DNA from: Pedosphaera sp.
Lineage (GTDB): Bacteria > Verrucomicrobiota > Verrucomicrobiia > Limisphaerales > Pedosphaeraceae
Direction: 5' to 3'
Length of the DNA stretch: 40,280 bases
NCBI GenBank assembly: GCA_028293285.1
Contig: JAQGPC010000302.1
Location: 1 to 40,280 of the forward strand
Shown here piece after piece: positions 20,245 to 29,125 of this stretch. Both the position numbers and the translations under genes were made by a program. The notes under the pieces are model-generated. The model searched no databases. It had not been told where the DNA came from and saw nothing but the letters and a program-made list of their open reading frames with translations. Every line of letters begins with the position of its first letter. Position 1 is the stretch's first letter.

Positions 20245-22122
20245 TTAATAGCGGACTCGCTTGATTCTATAATAACTTTTGCTACCCAGCCCAACGTAAA
20301 CGGAATCTGTAGTGCCAGCGGCAAAGCGCAACGCACCGAGGCTGGTCCAATTATGGAAGTCAGTTGAACTCTCCACCTGATAGATATATCCAGGTTTTGT
20401 ATTCCAGGAAAGGAAGAGGCCTTGGGGTGTCGGCGTAAGCTGGGTGGTCAGCCATGTACTTGGATCGAGAGGATTGCTTCCCCATTGAAAAACCTGCTGA
20501 ATAGTAGGGCCATACGGACTCAACTGTGTGGAGGCGGGCGGCCAATTTGCCGAATTAGCTCCCCAATAAAGCGCCTGCCAATCATCAGGGATGCCATCTC
20601 CATTGTTATCTTCATCCCAAGTCTTGGCGGTGGTGGTGCCTGACAACGGCGAGTGCCGCCCGTCTGCCAACACATAATCGAAACGGAACGCATGAGTGGT
20701 AGCCGGAGCCAAACCGGTCAAAGTCCACATGTTATTCGTGGTAATTACCCCAGTAGGGGACCCATCAATAAACAATTCATAATAACTTACGTTAAATCCT
20801 GCCAGGGGAGGCCACGTGGCGGTCAGGCGACTGGAACTAATTGGACTTACTAAAGGAGGGTCTGGCGCTAACAAAGGTTGTTGGAACGCAGCGAAACGTT
20901 GTGCATACAAATCAAAGCTGTTTTGCAGCCCAGTGAAGCCGCTCCATGCCACAACAAACCTGCCCGCATTATCCGAAGCTATGGCCGGATGAAATTGCTG
21001 GCTTGCCGTGGTCGTGTTAACTCGGAATTCCGTGCCAGAGAACGATCCGTTGCCAGTGAGAAATTGTCCGTAGACACCTTCACGCGAACCATCCTGTCCC
21101 ATGCTGGTCCAAATCACCATATAATCGGTTCCCCGCACACTGATTTGCGGGGCAAATTGGTCCCCGTAGCGCTGGGTGTTCACATACTTGGCCACACCTC
21201 CGGTCCCGGTGCTTGAGAACTGGCGGGCTGAAATATCCCAACTATTATTTTGCACAATGACATCTTTCTCACTCCACGTGATGATGAAAGTGCCGTCGAT
21301 TGCACTCGCGGCTGCTGGATTAGCACATACGTTCGTGCTGGTATTCACTAGAAATTCATTACCCAGGGGCGCGCCACTTCCCGAATAAAGCCGGGCATAA
21401 ATATCAACACTGTTTTCAAATCTCTGCTGTTCTGAAACCCAGGTTACCAGGAAATTCCCATTCATGAAACCGGTGACCGCCGGAGTCCTCTGGTTAAAGC
21501 TTGTAAATTGGTTAACCATGAATTCACTACCAACTTTCTGTCCGCTAGGTGACAATATCTGCGCATATACACCTTGAAGGCTGTTAGCCCCTTCTTGATT
21601 ATAACTGGACCAGGTTACCACCACGTTGCCATTAGTCAGAGCTGCAATTGAAGGGTTAACCTGGTATTTAGTAGCAGATGTATTTACCTGCACATCTCCG
21701 GTTACCCAGGTATTGCTCGATGAAAGAAAGCGAGCATAGATGTGCTGAAAGCCCTGTTTGCCACCCTGCCAAACGAAAGCAGCTCCACCATTACTCAACA
21801 ATGCCAAGTTTGGCTTTTCCTGATCGTTCGTGCCTTGTTGGTTGACTCGAAAAACTCCCAACGATGGAGAAAAGCTGCTGTCTAACTTCACAGCACTAAT
21901 TCCCAATCCGCTTCCATCCGTTATATTATCGTCCCAGACAAGAAAGCCACCGCTGGAACTAAGACTAAGACGAGGATGAGTCTGGTCGCCAGGCAAACCA
22001 CCCGCCGGAAGATACTCTCCCGCTTGGGGCACATAACCGGATTGACCAGAGACAATGGCAGGACCAATAACAGCCAAACTCAATATCCCCAGCGTTTTAC
22101 AGACGCGCTGCAATAGTGACAT
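20245..22122 (-). CDS. 625-aa secreted protein with FN3 domain and shared C-terminal module
   Basis: The ATG at 22122 gives an immediate signal peptide (MSLLQRVCKTLGILSLAVIG, cleavage near VSGQ). The open frame continues upstream to 22212, but that extension is charged and would hide the signal. The first 400 residues hold repeated units of about 55 residues with motifs such as GNFLVTWVSEQQ, GTFIITWSEKD and GRFVVAWSGFTG, suggesting a beta-propeller. A fibronectin type III domain follows (PPLVSPISSSRLTATWPPL to LSGTTTAKTW). The tail has an acidic DEDNNGDGIPDDWQ segment, as seen before verrucomicrobial C-terminal modules, then LFLSWNTKPGYIYQVESS and a final YYRIKRVRY. It is the first of five large exported proteins downstream of the secretin gene. 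No catalytic residues were identified, so a binding or structural role is most likely. Confidence 0.9.
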   Translation of the reverse strand: MSLLQRVCKTLGILSLAVIGPAIVSGQSGYVPQAGEYLPAGGLPGDQTHPRLSLSSSGGFLVWDDNITDGSGLGISAVKLDSSFSPSLGVFRVNQQGTNDQEKPNLALLSNGGAAFVWQGGKQGFQHIYARFLSSSNTWVTGDVQVNTSATKYQVNPSIAALTNGNVVVTWSSYNQEGANSLQGVYAQILSPSGQKVGSEFMVNQFTSFNQRTPAVTGFMNGNFLVTWVSEQQRFENSVDIYARLYSGSGAPLGNEFLVNTSTNVCANPAAASAIDGTFIITWSEKDVIVQNNSWDISARQFSSTGTGGVAKYVNTQRYGDQFAPQISVRGTDYMVIWTSMGQDGSREGVYGQFLTGNGSFSGTEFRVNTTTASQQFHPAIASDNAGRFVVAWSGFTGLQNSFDLYAQRFAAFQQPLLAPDPPLVSPISSSRLTATWPPLAGFNVSYYELFIDGSPTGVITTNNMWTLTGLAPATTHAFRFDYVLADGRHSPLSGTTTAKTWDEDNNGDGIPDDWQALYWGANSANWPPASTQLSPYGPTIQQVFQWGSNPLDPSTWLTTQLTPTPQGLFLSWNTKPGYIYQVESSTDFHNWTSLGALRFAAGTTDSVYVGLGSKSYYRIKRVRY

Positions 22123-22302
22123 AAGATTTTCCGATATTCTTATCAAGCCCACATCCACTTGTCTATGATTTCTTCGCACAATTTGTCTTTTCCGAGCTTC
22201 AAAAATGCACATTTTTTACTCGCTTACAAAGTTAGTTGATGATATACGCACGACATGCGACTTGCGCAAAACGAACTCCTTTTTTGATCAATGTTCAGGC
22301 CT

Positions 22303-22632
22303 TCATCTCTTCAGTGCGGCAGTGAAGTTACCATAGGTAAACATTCCCTTCGCAGTTAAAACAGGATGATCTAATATCCTGACGCTACATCTCATATCCA
22401 ACAGGACTAATTTCGGGTCATGGCGAACTAACCCCACTCCACGCGAATAGATTGACAAGCTCCTTGATTCGTCTCCCTCTACCCTGCCAAACGAGTCGCA
22501 AACAGTTATGCCGCCTGGATTCGGCTCAGAAGGTGTGAAGAGAGCAGAGTGCATCAAATCATCCTTGCGCCTGACGTCTCTTAGTAGTTGAGCCTCTCCC
22601 AGCCTTAAATGCAAAGCTGGGAGAAACAACAT
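22303..22632 (-). CDS. Possible small gene behind the secretin, 109 aa, unknown
   Basis: This ORF begins 15 bases after the secretin stop. A strong Shine-Dalgarno sequence (GAGGAG at 22640-22645) lies 7 bases before its ATG, which is the main reason to take it seriously. The product has no signal peptide and no domain I recognise. A central stretch (PNPGGITVCDSFGRVEGD, then YSRGVGLVRHD) looks like ordinary protein. It could be a short cytoplasmic protein, or the remains of a longer exported gene that lost its signal sequence. It occupies the otherwise gene-free gap between the secretin and the FN3 protein. Confidence 0.4.
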   Translation of the reverse strand: MLFLPALHLRLGEAQLLRDVRRKDDLMHSALFTPSEPNPGGITVCDSFGRVEGDESRSLSIYSRGVGLVRHDPKLVLLDMRCSVRILDHPVLTAKGMFTYGNFTAALKR

Positions 22633-22639
22633 TCAAATT

Positions 22640-22645
22640 CTCCTC
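22640..22645 (-). promoter_or_regulatory. Strong ribosome binding site after the secretin stop
   Basis: The minus strand reads GAGGAG 7 bases before the ATG at 22632 and just after the secretin TAA (22648-22650). It is one of only two near-consensus Shine-Dalgarno sequences I saw in the minus-strand series, and it supports translation of the 109-aa ORF. Confidence 0.55.
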
Positions 22646-22647
22646 AA

Positions 22648-25359
22648 TTATTGTAAAACCGGCCTTTGAGGAGGGAGGTTGCTCACGTTAAACGGCATTT
22701 CGTCATCCGTATGATAGCGAGAGCCATCCGGGTTGATGATCGTAGGCGTTACAAAGATAATTAAATTCTTCTTGGTCTTGCTGGAGGATTCGCTCCGGAA
22801 GAAGCGGCCCAAAAGCGGCATATCACCCAGCAAAGGAATTTTATCTTTCACTTTCGAGACACTGTCCGTAATCAAGCCGCCCAAAACGACAGTTTGAGCG
22901 TCCCAGACAGTTACGCTGGTGGTAACCTGACGCATGCGGAAGTGGGGCAAAGGCAATTGCGCTGTCAGAGAGGTACCGCTAGCAGTGGCTGCCGCAGCCT
23001 GGGGCACGAATTGACCAGGATTATCATAGCCGATAAATTCCGTGACTGTAGGAATGATTGTCATTTGAACGGAATACTCATCCGCGGAAACGTAAGGAAT
23101 CACATCCAGAACCGGGCCGAACGGCAGTGGTTCAATGGTGTAATTGGCAACGGGCACGGTATTTTGAATGACTGTGCCGCCGACACCGCCAGCCGGAGTG
23201 GCATTACCCCCTTGCGTATTGACATCAACGCCCGTTACAATGGTTTGAATATCCACTGCTTGCATTTGGGCTTGCCGACCACTTTCGGTTGTTACATCCG
23301 GCGCGGTCAACAAATCAACTCCGTCACGCTGTTGCAGGGCATGAATGGCAACGCGGAATTGCGGATCGGTCAAAACTCCGGTCAGGGTACCAATCGCAGG
23401 TGCCCCCAGTGCATTACGCAAGCCAGAGGTTATCAGACTGTCCGATGGCTTAGGAACTTGGGTTGTATCTACTAATCGCGTAGTTCCATCTGGCGAGGTT
23501 ATTATTGTGCCGGGAAAAGTGCCTCCCGGATTGGCTGTGCTCGGGGCACCCGCAAAACTTGGTTGCGTTCCACCGGAAGCAGCAATGCTTTTACCTCCCA
23601 ACAAGACATTCCCCAGAAACCAATCGAAGCCGATGGCGCGGCTGTCATTTTGGGTGATTTCCACGAATTTGGCTTTGATATTCACTTGCGGAGGTGAAAT
23701 GTTCAAAGTTTGGATGGCTTTGTCGATAATGTCCAAGTCTTGGGTAGTCGCATGAACCATCAAGGTTCCTTTGCGATCATTAAAGAAAAGCGACTTGCCA
23801 ACATTCGCCGGATTTGCCGGGTTAAAATCCACTCCGGCAGCAGTAAAGAATGCGCGCACAGCGAGATTAACTTCTTCCACACCATTGGTTCTGGTGACAT
23901 GGCTGATGCCCCCACCAGCACCGCCACCTTGACCACCTTGTCCGCCCGTAACGGCACCCGCGACATTAACTCGCGGTATGATGGTTGTACTCCCGCCCTG
24001 GCCACCTTGTCCGCCTTGGCCACCACCGCCCCTGCCACCACCGCCACCGCCACCACTGGAGCCGCCAGTCGAAATATCTCCGAATGAAATCCCGCTTACT
24101 GCTTCAAGGCCCTGCTTGAACGTGTTCGGATTGACGCGAAAGATCCGGGTAAACAGAGGCACTGGCTCCGGGCTTTTCAATGAGAATACAATGGAATAGT
24201 CTTCGATCGAATATTTGATTGGCTTGTCGGAAGTCTTGGTAATGGCGTCCAGAACATCCGCCAAACGGACATCGCTCAGCGCGATTTTCACCGTCACGGC
24301 GCCCACATCCACCGGTTCGGTAGGCAGCCCGGCGGCAACGGGGAGCCCCGTCGTGGGGTCCACAGCGCCAGTGGCAGCAGCAACCGCTCCACCAACCGCT
24401 TCGCGGCTGATATAGAAATTGATTCCTGTTCTCTCTGGATCACGTGTCTTGGTTATCTCGATCAAATTGTTGATGACTTCCACCAGTGGCAGACCATCGT
24501 ATTTAATAGCATCAATGCGAATACTATCGAGTTTATTGACGATTTTTTGACGACCTTTGCCCGTATAAATCTGGTCGTTACGGTAAAAGGGGATATTCCG
24601 TTGAACCTGGTCCCGGCGAAGAGGTGAATCCCATTCTTTTTCAACTTTCAACAGTCCGTCCTTGGATGCCAATTCACTGTCACGGACTGCACTGGCATTT
24701 CGCCTTTCCTTGATAAGGTTCATGTAGTAATAGGCTCCAACATTCTGTGGATCTTCCCTATTGGCCTGCTCAAATTTGGCTTCCGCCTGATCCAACTTGC
24801 CCGCTTCAAACAGCAGTTTGCCATCCTGCACCAGGGTGCCTACCCGGATTTCATTGGTGCGAAAAGTCGGAATCATATCGAGCACTTCGGGGCTGGGAGT
24901 GCGGCCAGCCTGGCCGTCAATCATTTTATCGTTCTCCCTCTTTGCATCAATCACTACACGATTACCGGAGTCGACAACTAGGATCCGCCTTAACCGCTCG
25001 TCAGCGGTTTTATAGTCGTGATGGCTTTGCGCCTGATGGGAGAGATCCAATAAAACAACGGTCAATCCATTTACTACTTCACGCGATTCCGCCTCAACTC
25101 CCGGACCGATTTTTTGAACGAGACTATAGCAGTCCTCATACAATTTGGCGGCTTTGGGCAGGTCTTTTCGTTGCTGCGCGGCTTTGGCCAGCGCCAGTTT
25201 ATTATGCAGAGTGATGGTATCAGCCTGCCGTATCACTGCCTCTCTCACGGCATCATCGGTCGCGGCAGTTGCGGCTGGTGACACAGGTTGTGCCTGTAAA
25301 GGAAGGCTGGCGACGAACAGAAAAATCAAACTACACAGTTTGGGTGCTACTTTAATCAT
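22648..25359 (-). CDS. Secretin (GspD/PilQ superfamily), Amuc_1098-like outer-membrane channel
   Basis: This 903-aa protein should form the outer-membrane channel of a type IV pilus- or type II secretion-like machine. A signal peptide (MIKVAPKLCSLIFLFVASLP) is followed by a helical TPR-like region (about 40-230), an STN/N-domain region (about 270-420), an unusual Gly-rich linker (about 433-488), another N-type domain (about 506-566, KGTLMVHATTQDLDIIDKA) and the secretin core (about 650-886). The core shows VPVANYTIEPLPFGPVLDV and the diagnostic TVVLGGLITDSVSKVKDKIP with PLLGDMPLLGRFFRS. The N-terminal TPR region sits in the same chain, whereas many systems use a separate pilotin or TPR lipoprotein. 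It is the last gene of a tight four-gene run with spacings of 1, 7 and 24 bases. The order PilM, 1100-like, 1099-like, secretin matches the Akkermansia cluster as I know it. Confidence 0.95.
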   Translation of the reverse strand: MIKVAPKLCSLIFLFVASLPLQAQPVSPAATAATDDAVREAVIRQADTITLHNKLALAKAAQQRKDLPKAAKLYEDCYSLVQKIGPGVEAESREVVNGLTVVLLDLSHQAQSHHDYKTADERLRRILVVDSGNRVVIDAKRENDKMIDGQAGRTPSPEVLDMIPTFRTNEIRVGTLVQDGKLLFEAGKLDQAEAKFEQANREDPQNVGAYYYMNLIKERRNASAVRDSELASKDGLLKVEKEWDSPLRRDQVQRNIPFYRNDQIYTGKGRQKIVNKLDSIRIDAIKYDGLPLVEVINNLIEITKTRDPERTGINFYISREAVGGAVAAATGAVDPTTGLPVAAGLPTEPVDVGAVTVKIALSDVRLADVLDAITKTSDKPIKYSIEDYSIVFSLKSPEPVPLFTRIFRVNPNTFKQGLEAVSGISFGDISTGGSSGGGGGGGRGGGGQGGQGGQGGSTTIIPRVNVAGAVTGGQGGQGGGAGGGISHVTRTNGVEEVNLAVRAFFTAAGVDFNPANPANVGKSLFFNDRKGTLMVHATTQDLDIIDKAIQTLNISPPQVNIKAKFVEITQNDSRAIGFDWFLGNVLLGGKSIAASGGTQPSFAGAPSTANPGGTFPGTIITSPDGTTRLVDTTQVPKPSDSLITSGLRNALGAPAIGTLTGVLTDPQFRVAIHALQQRDGVDLLTAPDVTTESGRQAQMQAVDIQTIVTGVDVNTQGGNATPAGGVGGTVIQNTVPVANYTIEPLPFGPVLDVIPYVSADEYSVQMTIIPTVTEFIGYDNPGQFVPQAAAATASGTSLTAQLPLPHFRMRQVTTSVTVWDAQTVVLGGLITDSVSKVKDKIPLLGDMPLLGRFFRSESSSKTKKNLIIFVTPTIINPDGSRYHTDDEMPFNVSNLPPQRPVLQ

Positions 25360-25383
25360 GGGTTTTGTGGCGTTGGCTGGATT

Positions 25384-26175
25384 TTAACGCGGTTCAGGTG
25401 CGGGATTGAAATTTATGGTCGTTTTTTTGTCGTTTGATTTGGCCGACAATACAACGTTGCTTTGGGTAATGGCAACGATATTGTACTGGCCGGCGGAGAA
25501 GGAAATTGTCGACCCGACCCGCTGACGGAGCCAGGTTTTTTCATTGCCATATTTCAGGTCAGCTTCATAGCCATCTATGCGCTGATAAGGCTGGGCAGGC
25601 ACCACTGTGACACTGTCACCTGTGTCATTCAATTCAACCACGAAACCAGTGGGGTTTTCCGGCGGCCCTTTGACATCCCGCAATGTAAAATAATCGTTTT
25701 TGGGATTCTCCTTGGTAGCCAGGGTTTGCCGTTTGCCACGCTGATCCGGACGTGATGCCGCTTGACGCTCAACCCCAAAGAGATAGCCCTTGCCGCTGAC
25801 CGAGTCGAAGGAGAGTTTCAGGTAAAGTGGCCGGTTAGTAATAACCTCAACACCTTCCACCAGCTCCGTTCCAGTCTGGATCTTGACCAACCGGCCATCC
25901 GGAGTTTTCTGCCACAGCACGGGATTGAGCGTATTATGCCTGCCGGACAAGACCAGACGAATAGGGGCTTGGGCACGTTGCATTGCAGCTTCTTCACGAG
26001 CCATTTCCAGAGGCGGCAATTCCTTGATCTTGGGATTTAAAATTTTATCACGATCCTCCTGGAGTTTGGAACGCTTGCCGGAAATAATGAAAGGCAGTAA
26101 AGCCACTGCAATCGTCAACCCCAGCAACACCAGCCCCAGCAGGACCTTTTCGTAATGTTTTTTAAGAAACTCCAT
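25384..26175 (-). CDS. Membrane-anchored periplasmic assembly protein, Amuc_1099 position
   Basis: This 263-aa protein has a short cytoplasmic start (MEFLKKHYEKV), one transmembrane helix (LLGLVLLGLTIAVALLPFII) and a long extracytoplasmic part. A helical linker rich in Lys, Glu and Ala (about 35-70) leads to a beta-rich C-terminal region with YFTLRDVKGPPENPTGF and ISFSAGQYNIVAITQSN. The topology fits a protein bridging the inner membrane and the secretin, the job PilP or GspC does in other systems, but I see no direct sequence match to those families. It starts 7 bases after the 1100-like gene and ends 24 bases before the secretin start, so it is clearly in the same operon. The assignment rests mainly on gene order. 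Confidence 0.85.
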   Translation of the reverse strand: MEFLKKHYEKVLLGLVLLGLTIAVALLPFIISGKRSKLQEDRDKILNPKIKELPPLEMAREEAAMQRAQAPIRLVLSGRHNTLNPVLWQKTPDGRLVKIQTGTELVEGVEVITNRPLYLKLSFDSVSGKGYLFGVERQAASRPDQRGKRQTLATKENPKNDYFTLRDVKGPPENPTGFVVELNDTGDSVTVVPAQPYQRIDGYEADLKYGNEKTWLRQRVGSTISFSAGQYNIVAITQSNVVLSAKSNDKKTTINFNPAPEPR

Positions 26176-26182
26176 GGGCGCT

Positions 26183-27190
26183 TTATTTGGTGGCAGATTT
26201 TATTTTGACCACGTCAACCATCAGGGTGATGCGAAGCGGTTTTTCATTGAGAAATATCGTCATGGCGCCGGGCCGGTTTGCGGGGCCGGTCGCAACGGGA
26301 GCTGCCGCCGGGGTAACAAACGGTTGAGTTCCGATTGCTCCAACCCCATAACGCCTGCTCGCTTCAGCAACGGCAGATTGGGGCGGCGGGTAAAAGGGCG
26401 CCGGCGCTACGGCAGCAGCACTACCTGGAATTGCATCCGGAGAAGTGGCTACGGGGGCAGCAGGATCTACATTGATACTCTTGACGATAAATCCATGAGG
26501 CGAGTTCGCCAGGCCGGCCAGAACGCCCGCCAGTTCGGAGCTAAAACAGCGGAAGGTAAATTCGTAAGGAGTAATGTCGGCCAGCGGTGTGGATACCGTT
26601 TTACGCGACAAGTAGTCAGCAGGGTTCTTATCGTCATTGACGGAAACCTGTTCCCGGCGGACGACATCCAGGGAATTGATCTTGGCATCGAACAGAACCT
26701 CTGCAATAGCCTTGATTTCACCCAAATGCACAGCCAGACGGTCTGGAGAACCAGACTCAAACACCATCAATCTCCGCTCGGCTTCAAAAGTAAAATAATA
26801 ATCGCGCGGCAATTGCACACTCGCCTGTTCCGCCTCACGCCGCAATTGCACGATGGTGTTGCGCAACTGTGCCGCAAAGTCAGCATTAGCCACCTTGGGC
26901 ATATCCGGAATAGGTGCGATGCGCTTGAATAATTGACGCGACTTGCCGATGTATGCGTGTAATGCCTGCTCCTGCTCCTTGGCCGCCTTGACGTTGTCAA
27001 TCTTGCCGGAACCCGGGTGTGGATTAAGGTTATTGAGCCGTCCCAATTCGACGTACTGTTTGCCAATTTCCTCGGTAATTGCTTCCGTATTGGAAATTTT
27101 CGAATATAGGTAAAAGCCTCCCGCCACCATGAGCACCACTGCCACAAGGCTACCCAGCACGAAGTATAAATTTCGTTTAATCCAGGACAT
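26183..27190 (-). CDS. Amuc_1100-like pilus-associated membrane protein (PilO-like role)
   Basis: This 335-aa protein has one N-terminal transmembrane helix (LYFVLGSLVAVVLMVAGGFY), a coiled-coil region (about 35-150), a compact alpha/beta part (about 155-265, ending near PYEFTFRCFSSELAGVLAGL and FIVKSINVDP) and a flexible Ala/Pro-rich stretch before a last beta strand. This is the layout of Akkermansia Amuc_1100, whose folded part resembles PilO/PilN-type proteins, and the order of neighbours is the same. It probably sits in the inner membrane and helps couple the cytoplasmic PilM ring to the secretin. The ATG comes 1 base after the stop of the PilM-PilN gene, which implies translational coupling. 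Similarity here is to overall architecture and a few motifs, not a computed alignment. Confidence 0.85.
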   Translation of the reverse strand: MSWIKRNLYFVLGSLVAVVLMVAGGFYLYSKISNTEAITEEIGKQYVELGRLNNLNPHPGSGKIDNVKAAKEQEQALHAYIGKSRQLFKRIAPIPDMPKVANADFAAQLRNTIVQLRREAEQASVQLPRDYYFTFEAERRLMVFESGSPDRLAVHLGEIKAIAEVLFDAKINSLDVVRREQVSVNDDKNPADYLSRKTVSTPLADITPYEFTFRCFSSELAGVLAGLANSPHGFIVKSINVDPAAPVATSPDAIPGSAAAVAPAPFYPPPQSAVAEASRRYGVGAIGTQPFVTPAAAPVATGPANRPGAMTIFLNEKPLRITLMVDVVKIKSATK

Positions 27191-27191
27191 A

Positions 27192-29117
27192 CTATAACTT
27201 CAGTGGTCGCTTCAGTTTTAAATTGACTCCAAATGTGAAGGTCCCTGTGGCCTCATCCACATTGATCTCGCGCGAGACCTGGGTTTCAGCATTGTCAAAC
27301 ATCGGGCTTTCCTTTAACGCACGCTCAACCGCATAAGCCATATCGGTATTAGCGGATGCGATGCCACTGCTGGTGACATTCACCGCCCGGCACACAATAC
27401 TTACGGTAGACAACTCATTTGTTGATCCTGCACCTTTTTTTCGGGGGACCGCAACCGCCGACACTGGTGGCTGCCCTTCGGCAGGAGGTGGTGGCGTAGG
27501 GGGAGCGCCTTCTGCCGGCACCGCTCCGGGCAACGCACTGCCATAGCGCTGCCGATATCGTGCTGCAGCTTCTGGATCTCCAGCAAAAGGATTAGGAGCA
27601 GCCGCCGAAGGGTCTGCCCCTAGAGCGGCATTGAGCGGGGCCTCTTCCGTCGGTGCACTATTAAACTTCTCAATCCAAACCCCCGTGGCAGTGTGAAGAC
27701 TATTGCTGGTTTCACCTTCCACCTGGATGAGAATACGGTGCAGTTCCACCATGATATCCGCCCAATAGTAACGATCTTCCATCCAACCCGCGTACTGTCC
27801 GGCATCCTGCTGGGCTTTCTTCAAGTCTCCGTAAGCTTTTTTGAACTGCACTTCGCGGTTTTGCAGCGGCTGGATACTGGGCTTTAGTTTAGTTTCCAGT
27901 TCGTCAGAGTAAACTCCGGCCAGTTTGTCAAAAATGAATCCCGTTGCAAAAATGACCAGCACCAGACTGAACACCGTGGCGATAAAATAGGGCTTTTTTT
28001 GGTTAAATTGCACCCAACTGAGCGTGCTCTCCGGCATCAGGTTTAATTCAACCGGGCAATGGGCCAGATTACGCAATCCCAAACCTACCACTTCACCAAG
28101 TGAATGAGCCACGCGCGCCAAATCTTCCAAATTGATGGAGGGATCGATCTGCACGTTGCGGAAAGGGTTGAAGTACTCAACCGGCACATTCAATTTCTCG
28201 GCAAAAAATTGAGCTGTATAAGGCATGATGGAGGCACCACCCGACAAGAACAGGCGTTGCGGCGCAGAACCACCTTGCTGGCCACGATAAAACTGCATCG
28301 TCTGGTTCACCTGAATGTGCAACCGGGTCATGAACTGACGGGCAATTTTAGAAATGGCCGCTTGATGCGGGTTCTCAGGCTCTTCATAAGCCCCACCCAG
28401 ACTCACAAAACCTTCAGTAATTTTCTTCTTTTCAGCGTCAGTGAAAGGCAGTTTGGATTCATTGGCAAAATCCTGAGTGATTGAATTCGCGCCTAAATTG
28501 ATGCTGCGGGAGTAAACCTTGCCTTTTTCAAAAAAGAGCAAATTGCTGGTTTTGGCCCCAATATCCAGCAACATGGTGCAATCTTCCAAATCACCGTAAT
28601 TATAACGGAAAGCATTACACAGGGCTGCAGGGGATACGTCGGCAAGTTGCAAACGCAACCCGGCCGATTCAGTCACGCGGAAAAGCCCCTCAACGATGTC
28701 CGATTTGATGGCAACCAGCAATACTTCCAGTTCTCCACCGGCAGTGGAACCGAGAATCTGATAGTCCCAAACCACTTCTGCCAGCGGGAAGGGCACGTTC
28801 TGCTGCGCCTCGTACTGTATGATTTGAGTGACTTTGGAAGTATCAACCGGCGGCAACTTGACAAACTTGGAGAAAACGTGGAATCCCGGGGCGCAGACGT
28901 TGACGCTCTTTGAGCGGATTGACTTCTCTGTCAGCAACTCCTGTAACGCCTTGAGCATGGTGCTCTCGCGCGATGCTTCCTGCGACCCTTCCAACCCTAG
29001 CGACTTGATGCCATATTGCTTGAGGCGCAAGCCACCGGCTTCGTTAATTTCAAACTCGGCGAATTTAAGGCTCCCCGCCCCGAAATCGACCGTTAAAAAT
29101 GATTTTGAATTTAACAT
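27192..29117 (-). CDS. pilM: PilM-like actin-fold ATPase fused to a PilN-like membrane segment
   Basis: Residues 1-345 are a PilM/FtsA-type actin fold: phosphate-1 motif VDFGAGSLKFAEF, phosphate-2 motif LLDIGAKTSNLLFF (about 181) and adenosine motif LFLSGGASIMPY (about 288). Classical PilM ends near there, but this chain continues to 641 residues. At about 356 it has ELNLMPE, resembling the INLLP motif that starts PilN and docks into PilM, followed by a transmembrane helix (YFIATVFSLVLVIFATGFIF), a coiled coil and a periplasmic domain with a Pro-rich loop (about 520-560). So cytoplasmic PilM and membrane PilN functions appear joined in one protein. It leads the four-gene assembly operon and has the best ribosome binding site of that operon. 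Akkermansia Amuc_1101 is its positional counterpart. Confidence 0.93.
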   Translation of the reverse strand: MLNSKSFLTVDFGAGSLKFAEFEINEAGGLRLKQYGIKSLGLEGSQEASRESTMLKALQELLTEKSIRSKSVNVCAPGFHVFSKFVKLPPVDTSKVTQIIQYEAQQNVPFPLAEVVWDYQILGSTAGGELEVLLVAIKSDIVEGLFRVTESAGLRLQLADVSPAALCNAFRYNYGDLEDCTMLLDIGAKTSNLLFFEKGKVYSRSINLGANSITQDFANESKLPFTDAEKKKITEGFVSLGGAYEEPENPHQAAISKIARQFMTRLHIQVNQTMQFYRGQQGGSAPQRLFLSGGASIMPYTAQFFAEKLNVPVEYFNPFRNVQIDPSINLEDLARVAHSLGEVVGLGLRNLAHCPVELNLMPESTLSWVQFNQKKPYFIATVFSLVLVIFATGFIFDKLAGVYSDELETKLKPSIQPLQNREVQFKKAYGDLKKAQQDAGQYAGWMEDRYYWADIMVELHRILIQVEGETSNSLHTATGVWIEKFNSAPTEEAPLNAALGADPSAAAPNPFAGDPEAAARYRQRYGSALPGAVPAEGAPPTPPPPAEGQPPVSAVAVPRKKGAGSTNELSTVSIVCRAVNVTSSGIASANTDMAYAVERALKESPMFDNAETQVSREINVDEATGTFTFGVNLKLKRPLKL

Positions 29118-29125
29118 TATATTTT

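Noticed and set aside
20241..20336. N-terminal extension of the Ig-domain protein
   Set aside because: It would overlap the FN3 gene and bury the signal peptide that starts at 20240.
22123..22212. N-terminal extension of the FN3 protein
   Set aside because: The extra 30 residues are charged and would mask a clear signal peptide beginning at 22122.
26174..26932. 252-codon plus-strand frame
   Set aside because: Antisense to the Amuc_1100-like gene, with no domain of its own.
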